In this document: positions 27,832-36,487 of the stretch, piece by piece
Layout of the letters: each line of letters opens with the position of its first letter
Numbering within the stretch: the first letter of the stretch is position 1
Origin: Paralcaligenes ureilyticus
GTDB lineage: Bacteria; Pseudomonadota; Gammaproteobacteria; Burkholderiales; Burkholderiaceae_B
Reading direction: 5' to 3'
NCBI RefSeq assembly: GCF_004346225.1
Contig: NZ_SMAJ01000011.1
Coordinates: forward strand, 62,001-126,000
DNA: 64,000 bases
Notes under the pieces: generated by a model
Database searches by the model: none
Told to the model about the DNA's origin: nothing
Seen by the model: the letters and a program-made list of their open reading frames with translations, nothing else
Made by a program: the position numbers and the translations under genes

Positions 27832-27954
27832 TGTAGCGGCACGGCGTGTTCGTAGCGACCCGACGCTTTTGTAGCGGCAGCCCTTGTGGCTGCCATCGGC
27901 GCAATAACCTGGATCCCGTTTAGCAAAAATGGCAGCCACAAGGGCTGCCGCTAC
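27832..27954. repeat. GTAG-headed REP repeats, inverted pair plus truncated heads
   Basis: Full copies at 27870-27895 (plus) and 27930-27954 (minus), both of the GGCAGCC/GGCTGCC class, are separated by 34 bp. Two truncated heads (TGTAGCGGCACGG from 27832 and CGTAGCGACC from 27851) precede them. The minus copy supplies the TAG stop codon of the adjacent EamA gene. Confidence 0.88.
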
Positions 27955-28895
27955 GGATACGTGCGTTTTGTAGGCACGGTAGCCAGGACAAGCCCCATCA
28001 AGGCCACAGCAAACGCAAGCATTTGAGTTCCGGCCAGGCGTTCGCCCAGTATCAGCACGCCGACGACGGCCGCCGTGATCGGCAGCATGACCGAAAATAC
28101 CCCCGCCCGCGCAGCGGGAATGGATTTCAGGCCGGTCATCCATAGCCATACCGTCCATACGCTCGCGGCCAACGCGTAAAAGAGCAGCAGCGCCCAGGAG
28201 CCGGCGCCCACCGCCGTAAAGTCGAAATGCAGCGCGACATAGGCGCCCATGGGCGTCATCAGCACGAAACCCCATAGATTGATGACGGCGCTGATGCGCT
28301 TCGGGCTAAGCACGGCAGTTAGCTTTTTGCCTATGACCGCGTAAAACGCTTCACACAGCACGGTACCGAACAGCAGCAGATTGCCCAGCCATACCTTCGC
28401 CGCTGGAGCACCTGCTCCCAAATGCTGAGCGACTGCAGCGCTGTCGGGTTTGGCCAGCGCCAGCAAGCCGATGCCTAGTGCGCCGCAAGCCACGGCAGCC
28501 CATACGCGCCGTCCGATTTGCTCTTTCAGCAACGCCCAGCTCATTAGCGCAATCGCGGCGGGAATGGCCGACATGATCACGCCGGCTGAAACGGCCGAAC
28601 TCATACTGACGCCATAAACCATGCACAGCGTGTACAGGAAGTTGCCCAGAAAAGATTCCAGAAATACCAGCTTGCGGGTCTGGGTAGTCATCTTGGGTTC
28701 GGCCGCGGGCTTTCTTATCCAGCGCAACATGGCGATTCCGCCAATGCCGAAACGCAGCCATGCCAGTAGAAAAACCGGAAAGACCAGGGCCAGCGGCTTG
28801 GACAGGGCAACGTAGCTGCCCACCAGCGACATGCTGAGCGCGAGGCAGCCGTATGCCATCATGCGGCCTGGTCCCCGGTGGATTGAGTTTGTCAC
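27951..28895 (-). CDS. DMT-superfamily (EamA) transporter
   Basis: Inner-membrane carrier of 314 residues with about ten helices in two EamA repeats; substrate unknown. It begins at GTG 28895, overlapping the stop of the LacI-type regulator gene by 4 bp, so both are one transcript. It ends ...KRTYP at a TAG whose bases are the GTAG head of a REP repeat (27951-27953), meaning insertion of the repeat may have redefined the C-terminus. Linkage to the regulator suggests it moves a substrate or product of the neighbouring TRAP/RLP pathway (inference). Confidence 0.85.
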   Translation of the reverse strand: MTNSIHRGPGRMMAYGCLALSMSLVGSYVALSKPLALVFPVFLLAWLRFGIGGIAMLRWIRKPAAEPKMTTQTRKLVFLESFLGNFLYTLCMVYGVSMSSAVSAGVIMSAIPAAIALMSWALLKEQIGRRVWAAVACGALGIGLLALAKPDSAAVAQHLGAGAPAAKVWLGNLLLFGTVLCEAFYAVIGKKLTAVLSPKRISAVINLWGFVLMTPMGAYVALHFDFTAVGAGSWALLLFYALAASVWTVWLWMTGLKSIPAARAGVFSVMLPITAAVVGVLILGERLAGTQMLAFAVALMGLVLATVPTKRTYP

Positions 28896-29947
28896 GGCAG
28901 ATTTTCCCTGAAAATAATCTGGCTTTGAATCGATTCGACGCCGCTCATCACGCCGCGATGATCGCGTAAATTGGCGAAAATCCGGATGCAGCTCATGGTG
29001 GCCGATTGCGGGTTTTGGGTAATGACGGCATCCATCGAGCCGTCAATGAGCAAAGCCCGCGTGTCGGGTGTCAGGCCGTGCCCGATAAACACGACCTTGT
29101 GGGCCACACCCGCTTCCTTTAGCGCCTGAGCCACGCCGTCCGAGGCGCCGCCGATATTGTAGATGCCGGCCAGATCGGGCGATTGCTCCAGTAAATGCCG
29201 GGTGATGCGATAGTTTTCCTGTGCATTGTCCAGACCCTCGCGCAGGCCGACAACGTCGATGGCCGGAAAATACTCTTTAAACAAATACAAAAAGCCCATT
29301 TCGCGTTCTTCGTGGGCCCGGTAGCTCAGGCTGCCGGCGATCATGGCTACCTTGGCGGCACGCGGCCCGATGAAGCGGGCAATCAGATAAGCGGCCGTGC
29401 GGCCTGCCGCACGATTGTCCAGGCCGATATAGGCCGCCCGCCCCGAGTTGGAAATGTCGGTGATGAGCGTGACAACATGCACCCCCTTTTCAACCAGGAA
29501 ATTGACGGCGTCGCGCACCAGCGGATGCTCGATGGCCATGAACGCGACTCCGTCGGCGCGCTCGGCCTGTTTGATCAGGCGCGCGGCGAGCAGCTGAGGG
29601 TTGAAGCCTTCAATATATTCGACCCGGCTTTTCACGTTGAAGGGAGCCCAGCTTTCTTGTGAATAATTGATCGTGTCGCCCAGCATGTTGATGAATCGGT
29701 TTGTGCCTTTGGGCAATAAAAAGGCAATGCGCATGGGGCTGGGACTTAGTGCTTCATAAATGTCTTTTTCGGGAAGGTAATCCAGTTGCGCCGCGGCCTT
29801 GAGCACTTGCTGGATGGTTATGTCGCGCACGCCGCTGCGCCGATTGAGCACCCTATCCACAGTGGCGGTCGATACGTTGGCTGCGCGGGCGATGTCGCTG
29901 ACAGTCGCCCGTGTTGCGGGTGCGGCATCATGGTATCTGGCTTTCAT
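28892..29947 (-). CDS. LacI-family transcriptional regulator
   Basis: DNA-binding repressor/activator of 351 residues. The N-terminal LacI helix-turn-helix spans about 14-36 (TVSDIARAANVSTATVDRVLNRR), with the hinge helix after it, and a periplasmic-binding-protein fold follows for effector binding. It is transcribed away from the TRAP-VOC-RLP-kinase operon, with 110 bp between starts, and upstream of an EamA transporter in its own operon, a typical layout for a local regulator of a catabolic island. The effector is probably the imported acid or a derived intermediate (inference). Confidence 0.92.
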   Translation of the reverse strand: MKARYHDAAPATRATVSDIARAANVSTATVDRVLNRRSGVRDITIQQVLKAAAQLDYLPEKDIYEALSPSPMRIAFLLPKGTNRFINMLGDTINYSQESWAPFNVKSRVEYIEGFNPQLLAARLIKQAERADGVAFMAIEHPLVRDAVNFLVEKGVHVVTLITDISNSGRAAYIGLDNRAAGRTAAYLIARFIGPRAAKVAMIAGSLSYRAHEEREMGFLYLFKEYFPAIDVVGLREGLDNAQENYRITRHLLEQSPDLAGIYNIGGASDGVAQALKEAGVAHKVVFIGHGLTPDTRALLIDGSMDAVITQNPQSATMSCIRIFANLRDHRGVMSGVESIQSQIIFRENLP

Positions 29948-29973
29948 ACATCAAAATCCATCATTTTTTTTGT

Positions 29974-30000
29974 TTGACCCGATTATCCTATCACTATACT
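29974..30000 (+). promoter_or_regulatory. Candidate promoter of the TRAP/RLP operon
   Basis: TTGACC (29974-29979) and TATACT (29995-30000) are separated by 15 bp, slightly short of the optimal 17. They lie in the divergent gap between the LacI-type gene and the TRAP binding protein, about 58 bp before its ATG. Confidence 0.5.
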
Positions 30001-30016
30001 GTGTCGATGTGTCAGT

Positions 30017-30028
30017 TTGGTTAATCAA
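30017..30028. promoter_or_regulatory. Candidate operator near the TRAP operon promoter
   Basis: TTGGTTAATCAA is a near-perfect palindrome (5 of 6 pairs) just after the proposed transcription start, a usual position for a LacI-family repressor site. It does not contain the central CG seen in many LacI operators, so it is tentative. Confidence 0.35.
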
Positions 30029-30057
30029 AAAACATCAAATAGCATCAGGAGACAGAT

Positions 30058-31077
30058 ATGCAAAAATATACGCGCCGCAGCGTCCTGCGCACACTTTCCG
30101 CGCTTCCGCTGATCGGTATTGGGTCTGCCATGCCATCCATCGCCCGGGCCGCCGAATTTTCATATAAATACGGCAATAACCTGCCGTTGAGCCACCCCTT
30201 GAATGTACGGGCCAAGGAAGCCGCCGACGAAATCCGCGACAAATCCAAAGGGCGCGTCCAAATCACCATTTTTCCCAACAACCAGTTGGGCGGCGACACG
30301 GATATGCTGGCCCAGGTGCGATCGGGCGGCATCCAGTTTTTTACCCCCTCGTCGCTGGTTATCGCGACACTGGTGCCGTCGGCGGCCATCAACGCCGTCG
30401 GTTTCGCTTTTTCGGATTACACGCAGGTCTGGAATGCCATGGATGGCAAGGTGGGTGCGCTGGTGCGGGCCGACATCCGCAAATCCCGTTTATATGCATT
30501 TGAAAAAATGTGGGATAACGGTTTCCGGCAGGTCACCAGCAGCAAAGCCCCTGTAAAAACCGCTGCCGATATGGCCGACCTGAAAATCCGCGTACCGGTC
30601 AGCCCGCTTTCGATTTCCATGTTCAAGGCTTTGGGCGCAGCACCCACCAGTTTGCAATTCAGCGAGGTGTATTCGGCGCTGCAAACGAAAATTGTCGATG
30701 CGCAGGAAAATCCGTTGCCGATTATCCAGGTGGCCAAGCTGTACGAAGTACAAAAGTATTGCTCGCTGACCAACCATATTTGGGATGGGTTTTGGTTTAT
30801 CGCCAATGGCGCGGCGTGGGATCGTTTGCCGGCCGACCTCAAAACGGTTGTGGCCGACGCGATCAATGGCGCCGGCATGCGTCAGCGTGAGGACATCAAG
30901 AAGCTGAATGATTCGGTGCAGGCCGACCTGCAGTCCAAAGGCCTTGTCATCAACGCGGCGGCCTCGGATAGCTTTCGCGCCAAGTTGCGTCAGGCAGGTT
31001 TTTATAAAGAGTGGAAGGGCCGTTTTGGCGAGGCCGCCTGGGATGTCCTGGAACAGTCTGTAGGCAAACTGGCCTAG
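30058..31077 (+). CDS. TRAP transporter substrate-binding protein (DctP family)
   Basis: Periplasmic binding protein of 339 residues. The N-terminus has a twin-arginine-like signal (YTRRSVLRTLSALPLIG) ending at an AxA-type site near residue 31 (ARA-AEF). The mature part shows DctP features: VQITIFPNNQLGGDTDMLAQVRSGGIQF and a LKIRVPVSPLSISMFKALGAAPTSL segment with the Arg that binds the ligand carboxylate. The ligand is therefore an organic acid, likely a sugar acid given the downstream RLP and kinase. An AGGAG box precedes the ATG. First gene of the operon. Confidence 0.93.
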   Translation: MQKYTRRSVLRTLSALPLIGIGSAMPSIARAAEFSYKYGNNLPLSHPLNVRAKEAADEIRDKSKGRVQITIFPNNQLGGDTDMLAQVRSGGIQFFTPSSLVIATLVPSAAINAVGFAFSDYTQVWNAMDGKVGALVRADIRKSRLYAFEKMWDNGFRQVTSSKAPVKTAADMADLKIRVPVSPLSISMFKALGAAPTSLQFSEVYSALQTKIVDAQENPLPIIQVAKLYEVQKYCSLTNHIWDGFWFIANGAAWDRLPADLKTVVADAINGAGMRQREDIKKLNDSVQADLQSKGLVINAAASDSFRAKLRQAGFYKEWKGRFGEAAWDVLEQSVGKLA

Positions 31078-31096
31078 CCGTATTCCGGAAAACCCT

Positions 31097-32983
31097 ATGT
31101 CGCACGCATACACTCCCGCAACTCCCGTACTGCCGCTACGCCCGAACTCGGGCATCGAGAGGGTTGCTGCGCGGGTGGGTGCCTGCCTCGGCGCCATTGT
31201 CGAGGTTTTCGCCGCCTTGCTCATTTTGATTGAAATCGCGGTGTTGTTCAGTGGCGTGGTGGCGCGCTATGTCATACATGTGCCGCTGGTGTGGACCGAT
31301 GAGCTGGCCACCACGCTTTTTTTGTGGCTCTCGATGCTGGGGGCGGTGATTGCCTTGCGCCGCGGCGATCATATGCGCATGACGGCCTTCATCGACCGGG
31401 CCGGCCCCAGGGCCAAAGAAGTGTTGCAGGTATTTTCGATTACGTCATCGCTGGTCTTTTTGGTGCTGATCCTGTTTCCCGCTTGCGAGTATGCCTACGA
31501 AGAGTCTTTTATTGTTACTCCGGCCCTGGAAATCAATAATCTCTGGTGCGCGTCGGCCCTGCCCATAGGCATAGGCCTGATGCTGCTGGTTTCCGTATTG
31601 CGGCTGATTGAATCGAGCGATAAAAAAATCGTGGCCTGCAGCCTTGTCGGCACGGTTGCGCTGGTGGTTGCTTTCTGGCTGGCAAAGCCTTTGTTTGCAG
31701 GGTTGGGCGATGCGAACCTGATTATATTTTTTGTGGTGATCGTGGCCGCCAATGTGTTTTCCGGGGTGCCCATCGCTTTTTCCTTTGCCCTGGCAACGTT
31801 CGGCTACCTTACCCTGACGACTTCCACGCCGCTGGTTGTTATGGTGGGCCGCCTGGACGCGGGCATGTCGCACCTCATTTTGCTGGCGGTGCCGTTATTC
31901 ATATTTCTGGGCGCGCTCATCGAAATGACAGGCATGGCCCGGGCCATGATTCAGTTTCTGGCCAGCCTTTTGGGGCATGTGCGAGGCGGCCTGTCGTATG
32001 TACTGATCGGCGCCATGTATTTGATCTCGGGCATATCCGGCTCCAAGATAGCGGATATGGCCGCCATCACGCCCGTGCTGTTTCCGGAGATGACAAAGCG
32101 CGGGTCCGAGCCCGGCGAGTTGATTGCTTTGTTGGCGGCCACCGGAGCCCAGACCGAAACCATTCCGCCTTCCATTGTTCTCATCACCATTGGCTCCGTA
32201 ACCGGCGTTTCGATTGCCGCTTTGTTTGCCGGCGGTATCGTTCCGGCCGTGGTGCTGGGCGCGTCGCTATGCGGCGTGGTGTGGTGGCGCCACCGGAAGG
32301 TGGATCAGAGTCAGGTCGAGCGCGCTGGAAAAAAAGAAATCGGCCGTCTGCTCATGGCCGCCGTACCGGCCGTTTCTCTGCCATTTGTTATCCGTGCCTC
32401 GGTGGTCGAGGGCATCGCCACGGCCACCGAGGTCTCGACCATCGGCATTGTTTACTCGGTGCTGCTCGGCCTTTTTGTTTATCGCCAGTTCGATTGGAAG
32501 CGGGTCATGCCGATGTTGATCGAAACGGCCTCGCTGGCCGGCGCGATCATGTTGATTATTGGTTGCGCGACATCCATGGCGTGGGCGTTGACGCAGTCCG
32601 GCTTTTCCAGCGATCTGGCGCGCCTGATGGCCGGCGTGCCGGGCGGCTCGTACGGCTTCCTGGCCATTTCAGTGGTGACATTCATCATTCTGGGCAGCGT
32701 GCTCGAAGGCATACCCGCGATCGTCCTGTTCGGACCTTTGCTGTTTCCTGTCGCCAAGGAGATGGGGATCAACGAAGTGCACTATTCGATCGTGGTTATT
32801 TTTTCCATGGGGATCGGCTTGTTCTCGCCGCCGTTCGGCGTCGGCTATTACGGCGCCTGCGCCATCAGCAAGGTTAATCCGAGTGATGGCATGCGCCATA
32901 TATGGGGCTATATCGCGGCGCTGCTGGCCGGCCTGTTTCTGGTCTGCGCCATCCCCTGGTTTTCCACCGGATTCATTACCTAG
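31097..32983 (+). CDS. TRAP transporter fused permease (DctQ-DctM)
   Basis: Inner-membrane sodium-driven permease of 628 residues in which the small four-helix DctQ unit (about 35-185; LVWTDELATTLFLWLSMLGAVIALRRGDHMRM) is fused to the large DctM unit (about 200-628; FLGALIEMTGMARAMIQFL, GSKIADMAAITPVLFPEM). DctQ and DctM are often separate genes, and fused forms are a recognised minority. It works with the binding protein 19 bp upstream to import a carboxylated substrate. Confidence 0.93.
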   Translation: MSHAYTPATPVLPLRPNSGIERVAARVGACLGAIVEVFAALLILIEIAVLFSGVVARYVIHVPLVWTDELATTLFLWLSMLGAVIALRRGDHMRMTAFIDRAGPRAKEVLQVFSITSSLVFLVLILFPACEYAYEESFIVTPALEINNLWCASALPIGIGLMLLVSVLRLIESSDKKIVACSLVGTVALVVAFWLAKPLFAGLGDANLIIFFVVIVAANVFSGVPIAFSFALATFGYLTLTTSTPLVVMVGRLDAGMSHLILLAVPLFIFLGALIEMTGMARAMIQFLASLLGHVRGGLSYVLIGAMYLISGISGSKIADMAAITPVLFPEMTKRGSEPGELIALLAATGAQTETIPPSIVLITIGSVTGVSIAALFAGGIVPAVVLGASLCGVVWWRHRKVDQSQVERAGKKEIGRLLMAAVPAVSLPFVIRASVVEGIATATEVSTIGIVYSVLLGLFVYRQFDWKRVMPMLIETASLAGAIMLIIGCATSMAWALTQSGFSSDLARLMAGVPGGSYGFLAISVVTFIILGSVLEGIPAIVLFGPLLFPVAKEMGINEVHYSIVVIFSMGIGLFSPPFGVGYYGACAISKVNPSDGMRHIWGYIAALLAGLFLVCAIPWFSTGFIT

Positions 32984-33059
32984 AGGCCTCAGGTAATCCA
33001 GGCCTTTATATACCCATGCAGGTTTTGTATAGAGCAACGCACGTTTTTCGGGAATGACA

Positions 33060-33599
33060 ATGAGCACATTTTTTGGACAAATACGCCAGTTGGGTTATGT
33101 CGTCAACGACATAGAGCAGGCGATGAATTACTGGAGTCGTTCGCTGGGGGTCGGCCCGTGGTACTACAACCCCAAAGTACCCATTACCGATTATCGGTAC
33201 GACGGCCGGCATTACGAGCCGCATAATTCCGTGGCCCTGGCCAATTCCGGCTTTGTGCAGGTCGAGCTTATTCAGACTCGCAACGACGTGCCTTCCATGT
33301 ACCAGGATTTTCTGCGGGCCGGCCATACCGGTTTGCAGCATATTGCTTATTGGACGGAGCATTACGACAGTGATCTGGAGCGCCTGCTCAAGCAGGGGTT
33401 CAAGCCGAAAATGAGCGGCCAGGTGGGTGAGCGCGGCCGATTCATTTATTTTGACACGGAATATCACCCCGGCACCGTCATTGAGCTGTCGGAGGTGGCC
33501 GGCCCCAAGGGCAAACTGTTTGACTTGATCCGGCGTTCCTCCGAGGGCTGGAACGGCGAAGACCCCGTCCGCGATTTTCCCGATCTGCGAACCCTTTAG
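33060..33599 (+). CDS. VOC-superfamily (glyoxalase-like) protein
   Basis: 179-residue protein with two beta-alpha-beta-beta-beta modules of the vicinal-oxygen-chelate fold. IRQLGYVVNDIEQAMNYW opens the first module, HTGLQHIAYWTEHYD the second, and the C-terminal GTVIELSEV carries a Glu ligand, so a metal centre is likely. Family members include epimerases, lyases and dioxygenases. ATG 33060 with GGGA 6 nt upstream is preferred to ATG 33054. Its place between TRAP permease and RLP suggests isomerisation or epimerisation of a pathway intermediate (inference). Confidence 0.8.
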   Translation: MSTFFGQIRQLGYVVNDIEQAMNYWSRSLGVGPWYYNPKVPITDYRYDGRHYEPHNSVALANSGFVQVELIQTRNDVPSMYQDFLRAGHTGLQHIAYWTEHYDSDLERLLKQGFKPKMSGQVGERGRFIYFDTEYHPGTVIELSEVAGPKGKLFDLIRRSSEGWNGEDPVRDFPDLRTL

Positions 33600-33633
33600 G
33601 CCATTCTTTGCCGCTCCCGGCAGGTACTCTTTA

Positions 33634-34905
33634 ATGAATTCAGATCGCCTTACCGCTGCTTATTTAATTGAAACGCCGTTTGCGCCGGAAAAAATAGCGG
33701 AGATCATGGCCGGCGAACAGTCGTGCGGCACCTTTACTCGCGTGGCGGGAGAAACCGATGATTTGCGTATGCGTGCGCGTGCGCGGGTCGAGTCGATTAC
33801 CGAACGGCCGGCGGTGGATGCGCCCAGCCTGCCCAATGCGTATCTGCAAGCGCGCAAAATAGCGGGGCCTTGGCGCCGGGCGCGCGTGGAGCTGTCGTTT
33901 CCGGTAGCCAATATCGGCATTAATCTTCCGACGCTGGCGGCAACCGTGGCGGGGAATTTATATGATCTGGGCGAGGTCACCGGCATGCGGCTCGAGTCGC
34001 TTTCAATGCCTTCGGCTTATCGCATGAAATATGATTTGCCCAGTCTCGGTATTGAAGGCACGCGCGCGAAAACCGGAGTTCATGGGACGAGTTTGATCGG
34101 CACGATTATTAAACCCAATGTCGGAATGTCGGCCAATGAAACGGCGCAATTGGTCAAGGTGCTGTGCGAGGCCGGCGTGGATTTCATCAAGGACGACGAG
34201 GTGTGCGCCAATCCGGCGCACGCGCCTCTGGCCGACCGCGTGCCGGCCGTTATGTCCGTTATCCGCGCGCATGCCCAGCGCACCGGTAAGCACGTCATGA
34301 TGGCCTTTAACATTACAGACGAAACCGATGCCATGCGCCGTCACGCCGATCTGGTGGAAAAGGAGGGCGGCAGTTGCGTCATGGTCAGTCTGAACTACTG
34401 CGGATTCTCGGCCGCCCAGACCCTGAGGCGAAGTACGGGCCTGGCCTTGCACGGTCATCGAAACGGATTCGGCGCCTTGTCGCGCCACCCCTTGCTGGGC
34501 ATGTCTTTTCAGCCCTATCAGGCTTTGTGGCGCCTGGCGGGGGTTGATCACATGCACGTGCACGGCTTGCAGGGGAAATTTTCGCAAACGGATGAGGAGG
34601 TTGTCCACGCTGCCCGGGATTGTTACGCCTCTATGTCGGACGAAGTCGATGACCGGGTGTTGCCGGTGTTTTCGTCGGGTCAGTGGGCCGGCACCGTGCC
34701 TGCAACCTGGTCGGCGATTAAAAGCGACGACCTGCTGTTCATGTCGGGCGGGGGAATCCTCGCCCATCCTCATGGGCCGGCTGCGGGTGTTGCCAGCCTG
34801 CGCCAGGCTTGGGAGGCGCAGCGTGGCGGCGTCACCCTTGAGGAATACAGCCGGCATCATCCGGAACTTGCCGCGGCACTTGCCTTTTTCGGCCAGCCTC
34901 GATAA
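33634..34905 (+). CDS. RuBisCO-like protein (form IV, OiaX/OiaT-like)
   Basis: 423-residue protein of the RuBisCO large-subunit superfamily, too short and divergent for CO2 fixation. The catalytic skeleton is retained: K160 in TIIKPNVG (RuBisCO K175), K186-D188-E189 in FIKDDE (the carbamylated Lys and metal ligands), H273 in LHGHRN, H310 in HVHG, K315 and the phosphate loop SGGG (371-374). RLPs next to DUF1537 kinases have been characterised as 3-oxo-isoapionate-4-phosphate decarboxylase or transcarboxylase/hydrolase. The exact reaction cannot be told here. The stop overlaps the kinase start by one base. Confidence 0.9.
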   Translation: MNSDRLTAAYLIETPFAPEKIAEIMAGEQSCGTFTRVAGETDDLRMRARARVESITERPAVDAPSLPNAYLQARKIAGPWRRARVELSFPVANIGINLPTLAATVAGNLYDLGEVTGMRLESLSMPSAYRMKYDLPSLGIEGTRAKTGVHGTSLIGTIIKPNVGMSANETAQLVKVLCEAGVDFIKDDEVCANPAHAPLADRVPAVMSVIRAHAQRTGKHVMMAFNITDETDAMRRHADLVEKEGGSCVMVSLNYCGFSAAQTLRRSTGLALHGHRNGFGALSRHPLLGMSFQPYQALWRLAGVDHMHVHGLQGKFSQTDEEVVHAARDCYASMSDEVDDRVLPVFSSGQWAGTVPATWSAIKSDDLLFMSGGGILAHPHGPAAGVASLRQAWEAQRGGVTLEEYSRHHPELAAALAFFGQPR

Positions 34906-36284
34906 TGACATTGAAAGCAGGTTGGTACGGCGACGATTTTACCGGGGCCACGGATACCCTGGCCGTTGCGGCGCGTGCCGGTTGGCGTACGTTGTTGTTT
35001 CTGGATGTGCCGACCCCTGCGCAACTGGCCCTGGCGGGGGAGCTCGATGCCTTGGGCGTGGCGGGCTCGGCCCGGACAATGAGTCCGCAGCAGATGCGGG
35101 AGGCATTGCCGCGCATCGGCGAATTCTTCAGGCGGATGCGCGTTCCGGTGTTGCTTTACAAGTGCTGTTCAACGTTTGACAGCTCGGCGCAAACCGGCAG
35201 CCTGGGCACGGCAATCTCGGTGTTGGGCGGCTACGTTGACGATGACACGGTGTATGTCGTGGGCGGGCAGCCCGATATCGGCCGGTTTTGCTGCTTCAGC
35301 AATCTTTTTGCCGCTGTGGGCGCCGGTGGCGAAATCTGCCGGCTGGATCGTCACGCAACGATGAAGGCGCATCCGGTGACGCCCATGAACGAGGCCGATT
35401 TGCGCCGTCATTTGAAGCGCCAGGGTGTCAAGTCTGTCTTGCCTGTGCACTACCCCTGTTATGAACTGCCCGAACGTGAACTCGATGATCGTGTGGATGC
35501 TTTGTTGTCCGACCTGCGCTCAAAAGAGCAGGGCGCCTTACTGTTTGATGTTGCTCGCGCGGACGACCTCGCGGTGATCGGGCGGCAGCTTGCGCGACAA
35601 TCTGAACGTGGGTCTTTATTGACAGTTGGCCCGAGCGCCGTCGTCCAGGCGCTTGCGGTGCATTGGAATCGCACGCAGCCCGCCTTGCGTGATAGCCTCC
35701 CGCCCGTTGCGACGATCAAGACCTCGTTTGACGGCAGGCTGGATGTAGGCCAGGGGCGGGTGGCCAGGCATGCGGATATCGGCGCCGTATTTGTTTTTGT
35801 CGGCAGCATGTCGCCGGTTACGGCTGTGCAGGTGCGCCATGCAGGTTCGTATGAGCATGTACCCATCGATGGCGTGGAGCTGATTGAAAGCCCTTCCTAT
35901 GCAAATCTGCAGCATGGTGTCATTACGGCATTACTGGATGCGGGCCGGCATGTATTGGCCTACGTGACGGCCAGCCCTGTTGCATCGCGCAGCGTGCCCC
36001 CGGGCGACCTGGCGCGCGCCACGGCCGGCTTTATCAAGAGGGTGGTCGATCAACAGGCCGCGGGCGCTGCACCGCTGCGCCGCCTGGGCGTGGCGGGTGG
36101 AGATACGTCCAGCCTGGCGGCCAGGACGTTGGATATCTGGGCCTTGTCCTTTGCCGGAGTACTCGCTCCGGGGGTGACATTGTGCCGGGCGCATAGCGAC
36201 GATTCACGCTTGCATGGCCTAGAGCTTATGCTTAAGGGAGGCCAGATGGGTTCGCCCGATATCTTTGAACGGCTGCTCGCCTGA
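34905..36284 (+). CDS. DUF1537 four-carbon/sugar-acid kinase (OiaK/DtnK-like)
   Basis: ATP-dependent sugar-acid kinase of 459 residues. The substrate domain has GDDFTGATD (9-17), YKCCSTFDSS (about 85-94) and GQPDIGRFCCFSNLFA followed by HPVTPMNEADLRRHL. The C-terminal nucleotide-binding domain has GVAGGDTSS and ends LMLKGGQMGSPDIF. DUF1537 enzymes phosphorylate threonate, erythronate derivatives or 3-oxo-isoapionate. Coupling to an RLP (TAATG overlap) favours the last type: the kinase would make the phosphate ester that the RLP then cleaves (inference). Confidence 0.9.
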   Translation: MTLKAGWYGDDFTGATDTLAVAARAGWRTLLFLDVPTPAQLALAGELDALGVAGSARTMSPQQMREALPRIGEFFRRMRVPVLLYKCCSTFDSSAQTGSLGTAISVLGGYVDDDTVYVVGGQPDIGRFCCFSNLFAAVGAGGEICRLDRHATMKAHPVTPMNEADLRRHLKRQGVKSVLPVHYPCYELPERELDDRVDALLSDLRSKEQGALLFDVARADDLAVIGRQLARQSERGSLLTVGPSAVVQALAVHWNRTQPALRDSLPPVATIKTSFDGRLDVGQGRVARHADIGAVFVFVGSMSPVTAVQVRHAGSYEHVPIDGVELIESPSYANLQHGVITALLDAGRHVLAYVTASPVASRSVPPGDLARATAGFIKRVVDQQAAGAAPLRRLGVAGGDTSSLAARTLDIWALSFAGVLAPGVTLCRAHSDDSRLHGLELMLKGGQMGSPDIFERLLA

Positions 36285-36362
36285 ATAGTGCGCTGATAAC
36301 CTCATGAGCCGCCTCTCATTCCGCTCCTGAATCAGTCGTGTGTCGGCTTTGCGTGGGTTTTA

Positions 36363-36433
36363 TGGCAGCCACAAGGGCTGCCGCTACATATACGTACCTG
36401 CCGCTAATGTAGTGGCAGCCCTTGTGGCTGCCA
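36363..36433. repeat. Inverted pair of GTAG-headed REP repeats
   Basis: Copies at 36363-36388 (minus) and 36408-36433 (plus, with one change TAGTGG), both of the GGCAGCC/GGCTGCC class with heads facing each other across 19 bp. They lie between the convergent DUF1537 kinase and OsmC genes. Confidence 0.92.
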
Positions 36434-36487
36434 TCCCAATCAGCCTACTATTGGTTTAGAAACGGAATTAATACGAGGCGCGGTTTA

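Noticed and set aside
33634-34905. True RuBisCO and a Calvin cycle
   Set aside because: The protein is a short RuBisCO-like form linked to a sugar-acid kinase and TRAP transporter; no phosphoribulokinase or small subunit is present.
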